A DNA stretch of 41,865 nucleotides from Chlamydiota bacterium (GCA_003176115.1 PSRO01000065.1:1-41865); one strand, 5' to 3'; positions 32,446 to 41,772 are shown, counted from the stretch's first letter. Made by a program: numbers and translations. Notes: generated from the letters alone by a model not told the origin.

Positions 32446-33293
32446 TAGATTCCTACTTTCCAGCGATAAAATGCTTGAATCTTTATAGGATACTTGTATT
32501 CCTTGCTTTCCTTCTCGAGCAACATGGTTATTGTCATAGAGTTGTCCTTAACATACTTTTGACGAGTTAAACACATCTCCATATAATATGCTTCCAATTT
32601 TCCTTCGACAATTTTATCAATAATGTGAGGAGGCTTATTTTGTACTTGACTACGCGCTATCTCTTCTTCCTTTTCTTTAACTTCAGTTGGCACTTCTTCA
32701 GGCGATAAATATTCAGGGGACTCTGCTGCTACGTGCATAGCAATATCACGAGCTAAACTCTCATGTCCCTTTCCTCCTGAGAGTACAACTATGGAAACAA
32801 TCTTTCCACCCATATGACTATAGAATCCTAGAGAAATATCCGAGGACTTAGGTATAATCAACAGCCGTTTTACTTGGATATTTTCCCCTAAGCTCTGCAC
32901 TATTAAAGATCTATATTGATCTAAAGTAATCGAAGGGTCTTTCACATAAGATAGCCGCATCAGCTCTGCTACAGAAGCTGGTTTTGCTAGAATCGCTTGA
33001 TGTATTAGCTCTCGAACGAATTGCTTAAACTTTGCATTTTGCGCAACAAAATCTGTTTCGGCGTTTACTTCAACCAAAACCAATGCATTTTCCTCTTCAT
33101 CAACTCCAATTAGGCCCTCATTCGCATCACGACCCTCTTTTTTGATAGCGGAAGTCATGCCCGTTTTACGCAAGAATTCAATAGCTTTATCCATATCGCC
33201 ATTAGCACTCTCAAGCGCCTCTTTGCATTTACTCATACTTACACCTGTACGATCACGCAATTGTTTTACCAATTCAGCAGCTATTTTACTCAT
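32445..33293 (-). CDS. tsf: Elongation factor Ts
   Basis: This 282-aa protein is the nucleotide exchange factor for EF-Tu. The N-terminal UBA-like domain is RDRTGVSMSKCKEAL, followed by the TDFVAQN motif (NAETDFVAQNAKF) that inserts into EF-Tu. It sits 5 bases after rpsB and overlaps pyrH by one base. Confidence 0.95.
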   Translation of the reverse strand: MSKIAAELVKQLRDRTGVSMSKCKEALESANGDMDKAIEFLRKTGMTSAIKKEGRDANEGLIGVDEEENALVLVEVNAETDFVAQNAKFKQFVRELIHQAILAKPASVAELMRLSYVKDPSITLDQYRSLIVQSLGENIQVKRLLIIPKSSDISLGFYSHMGGKIVSIVVLSGGKGHESLARDIAMHVAAESPEYLSPEEVPTEVKEKEEEIARSQVQNKPPHIIDKIVEGKLEAYYMEMCLTRQKYVKDNSMTITMLLEKESKEYKYPIKIQAFYRWKVGI

Positions 33294-33298
33294 AGTGG

Positions 33299-34096
33299 TT
33301 ACTTAGCTCCTTCTTGCTCTTCTTTAGAAGAATCTTCTTCTTCTAAATCTTCTTTAGCTGTAGTGAGTTTTAATTCTTGTTTGCGTTGCAAAATAGCATG
33401 TGTTAGTGCTTCTAAAATCAATTTAATACTCTTCAAAGCATCATCATTACAAGCAATAATATAATCAATGGGATCTGGATTGCAGTTTGTATCTACTAAA
33501 GCCATAACTGGAACGCCTAGTTTTTTAGCCTCTGCTACTGCAATATGCTCACGACTTGGATCTACTACGATTAATAACCCAGGAGGTTTCCTCATGGAGC
33601 GAATTCCGGAGAAATTTCGATCCAGCTTAATTTGTTCCTTGGTTAATAAGGAAAGCTCTTTTTTGGTTAGGTCATCTGCATTAAGTGCAATTTTTTTCTC
33701 AATGCGTTCTAATTTCTTAATAGATTGACGAATAGTTGTTAGATTAGTCAGTGTTCCACCTAGCCAACGCTCACAAACATAAAATTCTCCACACTGTGTT
33801 GCACACTCACGAATAAGGCTTTTAGCTTGCTTTTTTGTGCCTACAAACAAAATGGATTTGCGTTTACTTACCGTATTCATAACAACTTGAATCGCATTGC
33901 GAATCTGTTGCAACGTTTTAGAAAGATCTATGATATAGATCCCGTTTCTCTCTTCGAAGATAAATCTCTTCATCTTCGGATTCCAACGATGTCTCTGGTG
34001 CCCAAAATGAGCGCCGCTTTCTAGAAGTGTTTTAATAGTAACTTCTTTATATTGTTCTTGTTGCTCCAAGCTTTGTCCCTTGTGTGACGACGGCAT
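33299..34096 (-). CDS. rpsB: 30S ribosomal protein S2
   Basis: This 265-aa protein has conserved ESGAHFGHQRHRWNPKMKRF, the YVCERWLGGTLTN motif, and PGLLIVVDPSREHIAV, then ALVDTNCNPDPIDY. The acidic C-terminal tail (EEEDSSKEEQEG) resembles other chlamydial S2 proteins. It is the first protein gene of the operon, just downstream of tRNA-Gly on the same strand. Confidence 0.96.
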   Translation of the reverse strand: MPSSHKGQSLEQQEQYKEVTIKTLLESGAHFGHQRHRWNPKMKRFIFEERNGIYIIDLSKTLQQIRNAIQVVMNTVSKRKSILFVGTKKQAKSLIRECATQCGEFYVCERWLGGTLTNLTTIRQSIKKLERIEKKIALNADDLTKKELSLLTKEQIKLDRNFSGIRSMRKPPGLLIVVDPSREHIAVAEAKKLGVPVMALVDTNCNPDPIDYIIACNDDALKSIKLILEALTHAILQRKQELKLTTAKEDLEEEDSSKEEQEGAK

Positions 34097-34146
34097 TCTT
34101 TTAAAGAATTTCAGTCTTGGTTAAAATTAAAATTTAAAAATAAGAA

Positions 34147-34217
34147 AGCGCCTGATCAGAATCGAACTGACACAAGTAGCTTGGAAGGCTACTGTTCTAC
34201 CATTGAACTACAGGCGC
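34147..34217 (-). tRNA. tRNA-Gly (TCC)
   Basis: Minus-strand cloverleaf with acceptor GCGCCTG/CAGGCGC, D-arm TAGTTCAATGGTAGAA, anticodon loop CTTCCAA with anticodon TCC, and T-arm region TCAGTTCGATTCTGA. The discriminator is T. It lies 50 bases upstream of rpsB and is probably co-transcribed with it. Confidence 0.92.
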
Positions 34218-34258
34218 TTAAAGTTTACGGCTACAATTCTCTCTAGAAGTCTTTTTTT

Positions 34259-34277
34259 TTTCAACTAAAAGTTGAAA
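34259..34277. promoter_or_regulatory. Perfect palindrome between tRNA-Gly/rpsB and pbp2
   Basis: TTTCAACT (34259-34266) pairs with AGTTGAAA (34270-34277) across three bases. It lies in the divergent promoter region about 40 bases before the tRNA on one side and 85 before pbp2 on the other. Its T-run is on the wrong side for a terminator, so an operator or a chance dyad is possible. Confidence 0.3.
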
Positions 34278-34361
34278 CGCATAAAAAATGCATCCTTATT
34301 CTTTTCGACAAGTTTTAGAATTGAGTATGCTTTAAGCTAGCATAAGAGTTAGAGTAATTTT

Positions 34362-37300
34362 ATGTATACAATACCGGAAAAAGTAAACCGTATTTTAAAT
34401 ATAATTATTTTAGCTCTATTCCTGATCTTCATGAAAGTCTGGTACTTAGCTATTATTCAGCATGAGGAAAAAAAGTTAGAAGCGCTTAAACCTAAACAGA
34501 AACTTGTCATAGAAAGAGTTGAACGCGCTACCATTCGAGATCGATTTAATATCCCTCTAGCAGCTAATAAAATCCAATACAATGCCTCTGTTCGCTATGC
34601 TGATATTCGTCAAATCCCTCGTTTTACATGGGAGAAAAATAGGCAAGGTAAACTAGTCCGTGTATATAAACGGCTATCCTTTATTAAAGAACTTTCTTTA
34701 CTTCTGGCAAAAGAGTTGCAAATGGATGCTGTGCAAATTGAAGATATTATTCATGGTAAAGCTTCTCTTTTTCCACATACACCATTTGTTATTAAAAAAA
34801 ATATTTCAGAACAAGAGTATTACCGACTTAAACTTTTAGAAAAAGACTGGGCCGGCATCTATGCAGAAAAAAGATCAAAGAGATTTTATCCCCATGGGAA
34901 AACCGCTTGCGATGTCATTGGCTATATGAGCGCAATTAACCAAAAGGAATATTGCCATATAGCAGAAGAAGTAAAATACTTAAAAGAGTATCTCTTTTTA
35001 AGAGAATCAGATGAAATTTGTATCCTTCCCAAAGGATTTGCTAATCCTTTACAAGTCCGGGAACGATTACAAATCCTCCAGGAAAAGGCGTATACAATTA
35101 ATGACTTAATAGGGAAAACAGGAATAGAGGCGGTATATGATGCTGAATTAAGAGGGTATATTGGAGAAAAAACCTATGAAGTTGATATTAAAGGAAATCT
35201 ATTGCGTTCTCTTCCTAATGGCAGGGAAGCTACCCCAGGACAAAGAATTATATTAACAATATCTCAAGAATTGCAACAATTTGCAGAGAGTTTATTAACC
35301 ATTTATGAAAAAGAACGCGATTCAACACAAGAAGTCACTCTGCAATATCCGTGGATTAAAGGCGGAGCAATTGTAGCTATTGAACCAAATACAGGAGAGC
35401 TCTTGGCTTTTGCTTCTTATCCTAGATTTGACCCCAATGATTTTGTTAATGGTTCATCTGCTGTTTTAAAATGGTTAGAAAATGAAAGATTAATCGCCGA
35501 TATATGGGATGGTTGTCAAGACCTTGAAAGAGAAAGAATAGACCCGCTTACTCATCGGTTTTATCAAGAAAAATTACATCTTTGCCTTAATCATTATATA
35601 GATGCACTTCTAGCTCCTAAGAGCGAAATTAAACATTGTTTTAGTCGAATTGATAATTTATATGCAGCATGTGATTTTCAAAAAACGGCTAAACAATTAT
35701 TAGAGTTATCACAACAAACAAGTTATCCTCATTTATTTGCAACATTATACAACACAACACCTCATAGAGGTTCTAGATTTCCACTTGATGAAAAAATACA
35801 AATCCAAAAACATCTTTTTCCACAGCAACTTAGAATGACCTTAGATTCTTTTTTAAGAGAAATAAAACATAATGATGATAAACTCCTTCTATTAGATTTA
35901 TGTCGTTTATTGGTCAATGAAAAGGCCTTTTCACCTGAATTATTACAAGCAATTGGCCATCTTAGAATATCGGATTATTATGCTCTGAATCAGCTCTCTT
36001 CTCAAATTCAGCGATTTTTGCTATCACAAGCGAAACAATGGTTCCATGAATTAGATTTTTCCTCTTGGCGCGAGCAACACTTTAGCCATTTTCTAAAGCA
36101 AAAAAGACAAGAGGAAAAAAGCCAAAAAAAATGGGCAAAACCTTATACGGAGTACCTAGACTTAGTAGAAAAAAATCTCTTTTCTATCTTTTGGGAAAAA
36201 AACCATTTTTTCATTTTTCAAAGTTTTATTCTTGAACACATAGAAACAACAGCTGCTCACCTAACTCCTTATTTAGAGCGCGCAATCAAAGAAAGAGAAA
36301 AGAACCCTCTTATGCAAAAATGTAGAGAAGAGCTCAACAAATCCCTTTCTTCCTTACCTCCTAACCTACAATCTGCATTTTTGAGAACAATGCGTTGTTT
36401 TAATGAGCTCAATCGCCCTTTATTGGGACGCTATAGAGGTCTTAGGACAAGTCATAAACAACAATTAGAAAAACATTTAGCTGCAGCCTTTTATCCTACT
36501 GCTGGATATGGATATGGAAAATCTTATGCTTACCGTCAAGCCACTCCGCTTGGCTCGGTGTTCAAACTACTTGTTGCCTATCAAACTTTAATGGAGCGTT
36601 TAGAACAAGGTAAGGATCTAAATCCACTTACTTTAACTGATCAAATTCAATGGCATGCCAATCCTAATAGCAATGAGCAGATTCTAGGTTATACACAAGA
36701 GGGTTTGCCTATCACTCGTCTATACAAACAAGGAAGACTTGCACGCAGTAGTAACCCCAATATAGGAAAAACAGATCTATTAAGAGCAATTGAAAGTTCC
36801 AGCAATATTTATTTTTCCCTATTAGCAAGCGAACATATTCAAGATCCAGAAATCCTTATTCAGACTTCAAAAAATTTTTTATTTGGAGAGAAAACAGGGA
36901 TTGAGCTACCAGGAGAATTTGCTGGTCAATTACCTAATGATCTTTCATTCAACCGCACAGGACTGTATGCTTTTGCAATTGGGCAACACTCTTTGACAGT
37001 AACCCCCTTGCAAACAGCTATTATGCTTTCTACAATTGCCAATAAGGGCTATGTTCTCAAACCTAAAATCGTGCAACTAATAGCAGGGCAAGAACGTTTG
37101 CGCGAATATAGCGATCCTTTTTCTATTCAACAATTTCCCTTCCAAGAACATTTAAAACTGATCGGCATTCATTTTCCTCTATTCACCGCCTGTTTAAAAG
37201 AAGAACAAGAGCCGCATATTTGGATGAATAGCACATGTGTCAAACAACAAGTTCCTTTGCCAAACTCAGTACGAAACATGCTTCTTGACGGAATGTATAA

Positions 37301-37700
37301 AGTGGTTAACGGGGAAAAAGGCAATGCTAGACCCTCCATTATTCGCAGCCTTAACCGCCATCTTGAATGGAAAAAAAACTACTTAGAGTTACAAGGAGGG
37401 CAACTTATTGGGAAAACCGGCACTGCAGAAATTCTTTACAAGCCTACCATTGATGCAGAAACCTCTGCTTTTAAAGTAGACCATAGTTGGTTCGCAGGCA
37501 TCTCTTTTCTTCCCAAACATCAAAAGATGAGAGATGAAGCAGAACTTGTCGTTATAGTATACTTACCATTTAGCAAATCCGGCGGTAAGGAAGCCGCTCC
37601 CATTGCTGCAGAAATGGTTAAAAAATGGAGGGAGATTCAAAAAAACCATGGTTGCGCACAAAATTTTATACAAAAAAGAACTGCTTCTTTAAGTAACTAA
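34362..37700 (+). CDS. pbp2: Penicillin-binding protein 2 with large chlamydia-type insertion
   Basis: This 1112-aa class B transpeptidase cross-links septal or sidewall peptidoglycan. It has one N-terminal membrane helix (about residues 11-32), the PBP dimerisation domain (RDRFNIPLAANK, GKTGIEAVYDAELRG) and a transpeptidase domain with S732 in GSVFK, SxN at 813-815 (ESSSN) and KTGT at 1018-1021. The usual class B length is 600-700 aa. The excess is an insertion of about 330 residues between FDPNDFVNG and the region before SVFK, rich in charged helices. Chlamydial PBP2 proteins are similarly oversized. In Chlamydiaceae ompA lies between rpsB and this gene; here only tRNA-Gly does. Confidence 0.93.
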   Translation: MYTIPEKVNRILNIIILALFLIFMKVWYLAIIQHEEKKLEALKPKQKLVIERVERATIRDRFNIPLAANKIQYNASVRYADIRQIPRFTWEKNRQGKLVRVYKRLSFIKELSLLLAKELQMDAVQIEDIIHGKASLFPHTPFVIKKNISEQEYYRLKLLEKDWAGIYAEKRSKRFYPHGKTACDVIGYMSAINQKEYCHIAEEVKYLKEYLFLRESDEICILPKGFANPLQVRERLQILQEKAYTINDLIGKTGIEAVYDAELRGYIGEKTYEVDIKGNLLRSLPNGREATPGQRIILTISQELQQFAESLLTIYEKERDSTQEVTLQYPWIKGGAIVAIEPNTGELLAFASYPRFDPNDFVNGSSAVLKWLENERLIADIWDGCQDLERERIDPLTHRFYQEKLHLCLNHYIDALLAPKSEIKHCFSRIDNLYAACDFQKTAKQLLELSQQTSYPHLFATLYNTTPHRGSRFPLDEKIQIQKHLFPQQLRMTLDSFLREIKHNDDKLLLLDLCRLLVNEKAFSPELLQAIGHLRISDYYALNQLSSQIQRFLLSQAKQWFHELDFSSWREQHFSHFLKQKRQEEKSQKKWAKPYTEYLDLVEKNLFSIFWEKNHFFIFQSFILEHIETTAAHLTPYLERAIKEREKNPLMQKCREELNKSLSSLPPNLQSAFLRTMRCFNELNRPLLGRYRGLRTSHKQQLEKHLAAAFYPTAGYGYGKSYAYRQATPLGSVFKLLVAYQTLMERLEQGKDLNPLTLTDQIQWHANPNSNEQILGYTQEGLPITRLYKQGRLARSSNPNIGKTDLLRAIESSSNIYFSLLASEHIQDPEILIQTSKNFLFGEKTGIELPGEFAGQLPNDLSFNRTGLYAFAIGQHSLTVTPLQTAIMLSTIANKGYVLKPKIVQLIAGQERLREYSDPFSIQQFPFQEHLKLIGIHFPLFTACLKEEQEPHIWMNSTCVKQQVPLPNSVRNMLLDGMYKVVNGEKGNARPSIIRSLNRHLEWKKNYLELQGGQLIGKTGTAEILYKPTIDAETSAFKVDHSWFAGISFLPKHQKMRDEAELVVIVYLPFSKSGGKEAAPIAAEMVKKWREIQKNHGCAQNFIQKRTASLSN

Positions 37701-37765
37701 GCCTTCATCTCTCCTGTTGATTCAAGAGATCATTAGTAAAAATATATACATTCCCTCTTTCTCTA

Positions 37766-37795
37766 TTGACTTTTTGAAAAAAATTTTAATATATT
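37766..37795 (+). promoter_or_regulatory. Candidate promoter of the polysaccharide export operon
   Basis: TTGACT (37766-37771) and TATATT (37790-37795) are 18 bases apart; an overlapping TATAAT lies at 37795-37800. It lies about 85 bases before the first gene, in an AT-rich gap after pbp2. Confidence 0.4.
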
Positions 37796-37883
37796 ATAAT
37801 TTAAATCTTATAAACATAGCCTTTATTCAACCTAATGGCAAATTTCGTTTAAACATTTTCAAGTTGTAAATAGGGAAGTGCAA

Positions 37884-38675
37884 GTGAAGTATTTAGATAT
37901 AGCCATGTTGGATTTGAAAAAAGCTAGCCTTCAATATAGCATCTGGCTTTATTTAGGATTACTAGAAGTCAAACAGCGCTACCGGCGCTCTGTTCTTGGT
38001 CCCTGGTGGATTAGCATCAGCATGCTAATCTTCATTGTTGCTATGGGAAAAATTTTTAGTCAATTACTCAATCAAAGTCTAGCTGATTATATTCCTTTTT
38101 TTACAACAGGTTTTTTACTGTGGTCTTTTATTTCGAGTAGTATTAATGAATCAACAGATCTATTTAGATCTAATAGCGGATACATTAAACAAATACAATT
38201 ACCATATAGTTTATATGTTTTGAAATTTTTAAGTAGAAATCTGATTATTTTAGCTCATAATTTACTAGTTTATTGTTTGGTTATGTGGTTTTTTAAAATT
38301 AACCCTGGATGGAACATCTTCTGGGTGATCCCTGGCCTACTCCTATTAACTATCAATCTGTATTGGATATGCTTGCTCGTAGCTTTAATTAGTACGCGTT
38401 ATCGAGATGTGACGCAAATTATTAGCAGTTGCATACAGATCCTTTTTTTTATCACTCCTATTACATGGATGCCTAAGTTATTGGGGCAAGAGTCTCTCAT
38501 AGTAAAGTGCAATCCCTTTGTTTATTTCATTGAGCTTATACGTCAACCTCTTTTAGGCATAAATCCCGCGGTCCATGTTTGGCTAATCAATGCGAGCATA
38601 GCTCTCATTGGTATATTGTTTAGCCTAAACCTTTTTGGGCGCGTAAGATCTCGTATATCATTTTGGGTTGATTAA
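37884..38675 (+). CDS. wzm: Polysaccharide ABC exporter permease (Wzm type)
   Basis: The GTG at 37884 is preferred (263 aa), with AGGGA 7 bases upstream; a GTG at 37878 would sit too close to it. The ABC-2 permease shows EVKQRYRRSVLGPWWISIS, the typical start of O-antigen/teichoic-type exporters, and about six membrane segments. The C-terminal part has NPFVYFIELIRQP, also conserved in this family. It pairs with the ATPase starting 2 bases downstream. The likely role is to move a finished, undecaprenol-linked polysaccharide across the inner membrane. Confidence 0.87.
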   Translation: MKYLDIAMLDLKKASLQYSIWLYLGLLEVKQRYRRSVLGPWWISISMLIFIVAMGKIFSQLLNQSLADYIPFFTTGFLLWSFISSSINESTDLFRSNSGYIKQIQLPYSLYVLKFLSRNLIILAHNLLVYCLVMWFFKINPGWNIFWVIPGLLLLTINLYWICLLVALISTRYRDVTQIISSCIQILFFITPITWMPKLLGQESLIVKCNPFVYFIELIRQPLLGINPAVHVWLINASIALIGILFSLNLFGRVRSRISFWVD

Positions 38676-38677
38676 AT

Positions 38678-39400
38678 ATGACTACTATCGAATTAGAAAA
38701 AGTGGCATTGACTTACCCTGTTTATGGAACAAATTCCCGCTCTTTAAAAAACAGTATAATCAATCTGGCAACAGGAGGACGGCTTAATAGAAGTGAAAAG
38801 ATTGTGAAAATCGAAGCATTAAGAAATATAGATTTAAAATTAAAAGCAGGAGATCGTCTGGGTTTAATCGGACATAATGGAGCAGGGAAAACAACCCTCT
38901 TAAAAGTCCTGGCACAAATCTATGAACCTACAGAAGGCCGTATAAAGATCTTAGGCAGGGCCAATTGTCTTTTTGACATCATGATAGGAATGGATCAAGG
39001 ACTTACTGGCTATGAAAATATTATGCTCCGTGGACTTCTCCTAGGCCTTTCTAAACAAGAGATAGAACACATCATACCAAGTATTGAAGAATTCTCAGAG
39101 CTAGGGGAATTTTTAAATATACCTCTCAAAAGCTATTCTTCTGGAATGCTAGTACGTTTAGCTTTTGGTATTATTACAAGCATTCACTCTGACATCCTAT
39201 TAATAGATGAAGTAGTGAGTGTTGGCGATTCTCGATTTATAGAAAAAGCTAAATCTCGCATTACAAGCCTAATCCATCAAACGGATATCGTAGTGCTTTC
39301 TACACATGATCATCAAATGATTAAAGAATTTTGTAATAAAATCATTCGACTCGAGAAAGGATCCATTACATCATATGAAGAGGTAGATCATGCTAGATAG
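38678..39400 (+). CDS. wzt: Polysaccharide ABC exporter ATPase (Wzt type, short)
   Basis: This 240-aa ATPase has a Walker A GHNGAGKTT (65-73), signature YSSGMLVRLAFGI, a Walker B ILLIDEVVSVGD, and an H-loop STHDHQM. The EVVSVGD form and the preceding NIMLRGLLLG are typical of the polysaccharide-export branch. It lacks the C-terminal carbohydrate-binding domain found in long Wzt proteins, so export is probably not gated by a chain-end cap. The next gene overlaps its end by 11 bases. Confidence 0.9.
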   Translation: MTTIELEKVALTYPVYGTNSRSLKNSIINLATGGRLNRSEKIVKIEALRNIDLKLKAGDRLGLIGHNGAGKTTLLKVLAQIYEPTEGRIKILGRANCLFDIMIGMDQGLTGYENIMLRGLLLGLSKQEIEHIIPSIEEFSELGEFLNIPLKSYSSGMLVRLAFGIITSIHSDILLIDEVVSVGDSRFIEKAKSRITSLIHQTDIVVLSTHDHQMIKEFCNKIIRLEKGSITSYEEVDHAR

Positions 39401-40343
39401 CAGGATATTAATAACAGGAGCGCAAGGTCTTGTAGGAACCTCATTAATAGAAGAATTACATCGACAAGGTTACACGAATCTGATCCCTTTAACAAGAGAG
39501 CACTGCGATCTTACAAACTATGAAGAAGTAAAATTATTTTTCCGAAACGCTAAGCCTGAAATGGTTTTTCATACAGCAGCAGCTGTCTATGGCATTGCAG
39601 GAAATGCGAAAAAAAAAGGCTCCATTTTTCTTGATAATGTTTTACTTAATACTCATGTAATTGAAGCTAGTAGACTTTCTGGCGTGAAAAAAATTGTTGC
39701 CATGGGAACAATTGCTGCCTATCCAGAGCCAACAGAGTTTCCTGTAAAAGAAAACAATATTTGGAATGGACCTCCTCATCAATCCGAGAATAGCTATGGG
39801 CATGCAAAACGCACAATGCTTGCGCAATTGTTAGCTTACCAAGAAAATTATGGACTTGATTTTGCATATATTATCTCTACAAATCTCTTTGGACCAAATG
39901 ATAAATTTGATAGCAAATTTGGTCATGTGGTCCCTTCATTAGTGCGAAAGTTTTACGAAGCTAAAAAAAGCCATGAGCAAGTAATCATTTGGGGAGATGG
40001 TTCAGCAGAAAGAGATTTCTTATATTCTAAAGATATGGCACGAGCTTTAATTTTAATCATGAATAGATATACAGGGCCTATTAATGTAGCCTCTGGAAGG
40101 AGATCTTCTATAAAAGAGCTAGTAGATTTATTAGCAAACCATTTTGAAATGCAAGATAAGGTTATATGGGATGCAGCGATGCCCAATGGAAGAGCCTTTT
40201 ATGAAATAGATCTAACTTACTTAAAAACCCTAGGTTATATGCCTGTTTACTCTATGGAAAAAGGCCTATTGGAAACTCTAGACTGGTTTACATCAATGTA
40301 TGAAAAAAATGCAATTAGAGGTTATTCAAGTGGAAAATACTAA
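39390..40343 (+). CDS. GDP-L-fucose-synthase-like SDR, epimerase Cys absent
   Basis: This 317-aa extended SDR has a NADP loop TGAQGLVG (9-16), Y136/K140 in YGHAK and H179 in KFGHVVP, all at the positions known for E. coli Fcl. TNLFGPNDKFDSKFGHV also matches Fcl. However, the E. coli S107 and C109 positions are here T107 and A109 (MGTIAAYP), so the Cys used for epimerisation is missing. It may be a 4-reductase making another GDP- or dTDP-6-deoxy sugar. AAGAGG precedes the ATG within wzt. No gmd is nearby. Confidence 0.75.
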   Translation: MLDSRILITGAQGLVGTSLIEELHRQGYTNLIPLTREHCDLTNYEEVKLFFRNAKPEMVFHTAAAVYGIAGNAKKKGSIFLDNVLLNTHVIEASRLSGVKKIVAMGTIAAYPEPTEFPVKENNIWNGPPHQSENSYGHAKRTMLAQLLAYQENYGLDFAYIISTNLFGPNDKFDSKFGHVVPSLVRKFYEAKKSHEQVIIWGDGSAERDFLYSKDMARALILIMNRYTGPINVASGRRSSIKELVDLLANHFEMQDKVIWDAAMPNGRAFYEIDLTYLKTLGYMPVYSMEKGLLETLDWFTSMYEKNAIRGYSSGKY

Positions 40344-41607
40344 ATCAAGACTTGGTATTATAAGTAGCTATAATGAAGCATGTGGAAATGCTAGTTATAC
40401 AAAAGCTCTGGTGGCAGCCTTTTCCGATCATTTTGATGTTTCCGTAATTTCTTTAAATACAGACCTTCTTAGAAAGAAAGACTCTAAAAGCGCAAATTCT
40501 TACATAAAAAACATCTGTAAAGATCTTAGAAATTATGACTATGTCAATATTCAATTTGAGGCGGGATTATTTGGCTCGAGTACCGCTTTGATTTGGAAGC
40601 GACTTTCTGCAATTATCAGCGCTTGTAAAAAGATCGTTCTAACTATGCATCGTTATGACCCAATCCAAGAACTACCCAACCTTGCCTTTATAGGAAAATG
40701 CCTTCTTAAAGGCAACATTAAATTATTATTTTCCAGCTATTTAAAGGCTCTAGCCAGTAACTATTACGCATCGCTTTATCACCAGATCATTAAGCTGTGT
40801 AAAAAAAATCATATTCCTATCATTGTACATACTCAAAGAGATAGAAACTTAATTGCTATTAAGTATGACTATCGTGCTGTTTTTGATCATCCATTGTGTT
40901 TTCATACACAAGAATATATTGGATCTTTAGTTAAAACAGCAACAAAAAGGAACTTTTGCAAGGCTTATAATCTTAATGAAGATAAGCTCTATATAGGCAT
41001 CTTTGGGTTCATCAATAAATACAAAGGGCATAAGACAGTTATCAAAGCTTTATCTTATTTACCTTCTAATTATGAAGTGCTTATTTTTGGAGGGCAGCAC
41101 CCTCATACAATACAAAACAATGAGTCTATCGATGAATATGTGTATTCCTTGATGAGCCTAATCAAGCATTACAATTTTCAAAATAGAGTAAAATTTTGTG
41201 GAATGTTAAATGACGAATCTTTTCTAAAAGCATTAGTAGCCTGTGACTTTAATGTACTTCCCTATTTAGAAGTGAATCAAAGCGGCTCAGCTATTGCTTC
41301 ATTATCTCTAGAAACTAATTCCAATACCATTTTTTCTCAAAATTTAGCTTTTTTTGAATTAGCAAAATATGCTCCCAATTGCTTCAAAATGTTCACCATA
41401 GGCAATTTTATAGAACTTGCTCATGCAATTATGAGTTATGAAAAAACTGATTATTGTTCTCATTTGATGGAATATCACAAGAAATATAACATAAATACAA
41501 GTATAAATCTTTATAAACAGCTGTTTCAAATATCTAGGCAACCAATAAATACTATGGAAAATAGTAAAAATGAAACAGTCCATTGTCTTGTCGAATCAAT
41601 ACCCTAA
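40330..41607 (+). CDS. GT-B fold glycosyltransferase (GT4-like)
   Basis: I prefer the GTG at 40330 (425 aa): AGAGG lies 8 bases upstream and the fold begins right after it (SRLGIISSYNEACGNASYT). In-frame ATGs at 40300 and 40309 are alternatives and would overlap the previous gene by up to 44 bases. The C-terminal domain has LYIGIFGFINKYKGHKTVI, EVLIFGGQHP and CDFNVLPYLE, as in retaining group-1 transferases. The classic EX7E is weak (ASLSLETNSN). It probably adds a sugar to the polysaccharide exported by the adjacent ABC pair. Confidence 0.75.
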   Translation: MENTKSRLGIISSYNEACGNASYTKALVAAFSDHFDVSVISLNTDLLRKKDSKSANSYIKNICKDLRNYDYVNIQFEAGLFGSSTALIWKRLSAIISACKKIVLTMHRYDPIQELPNLAFIGKCLLKGNIKLLFSSYLKALASNYYASLYHQIIKLCKKNHIPIIVHTQRDRNLIAIKYDYRAVFDHPLCFHTQEYIGSLVKTATKRNFCKAYNLNEDKLYIGIFGFINKYKGHKTVIKALSYLPSNYEVLIFGGQHPHTIQNNESIDEYVYSLMSLIKHYNFQNRVKFCGMLNDESFLKALVACDFNVLPYLEVNQSGSAIASLSLETNSNTIFSQNLAFFELAKYAPNCFKMFTIGNFIELAHAIMSYEKTDYCSHLMEYHKKYNINTSINLYKQLFQISRQPINTMENSKNETVHCLVESIP

Positions 41608-41736
41608 ACTTCAACTTTTAGAGTGCTTTAATTTAGGCTTTCCAAGTTTTGTTATTGGAACAAAAAATTAGGTGCACCGATACCGGTTCAGATAGAGAAA
41701 TATGTAAAAACCTCAGTGTTGGGTTTAACTAATTAA
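41570..41736 (+). pseudogene. Frameshifted short gene after the glycosyltransferase
   Basis: An ATG overlapping the end of the transferase gene opens MKQSIVLSNQYPK, then LQLLECFNLGFPSFVIGTKN and a stop at 41669-41671. One extra A in the AAAAAA run at 41662-41667 would join this to LGAPIPVQIEKYVKTSVLGL, ending TN at 41736. It looks like the start of another glycan gene cut short before the IS. No family is recognised with confidence. Confidence 0.35.
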
Positions 41737-41772
41737 CAATAGGATAGATAAAACAAGAAAAGCAGTGTAAAA

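Noticed and set aside
34259-34277. Palindrome before pbp2 as a terminator
   Set aside because: The T-run precedes rather than follows the stem on the plus strand, and the minus strand has A's after it.
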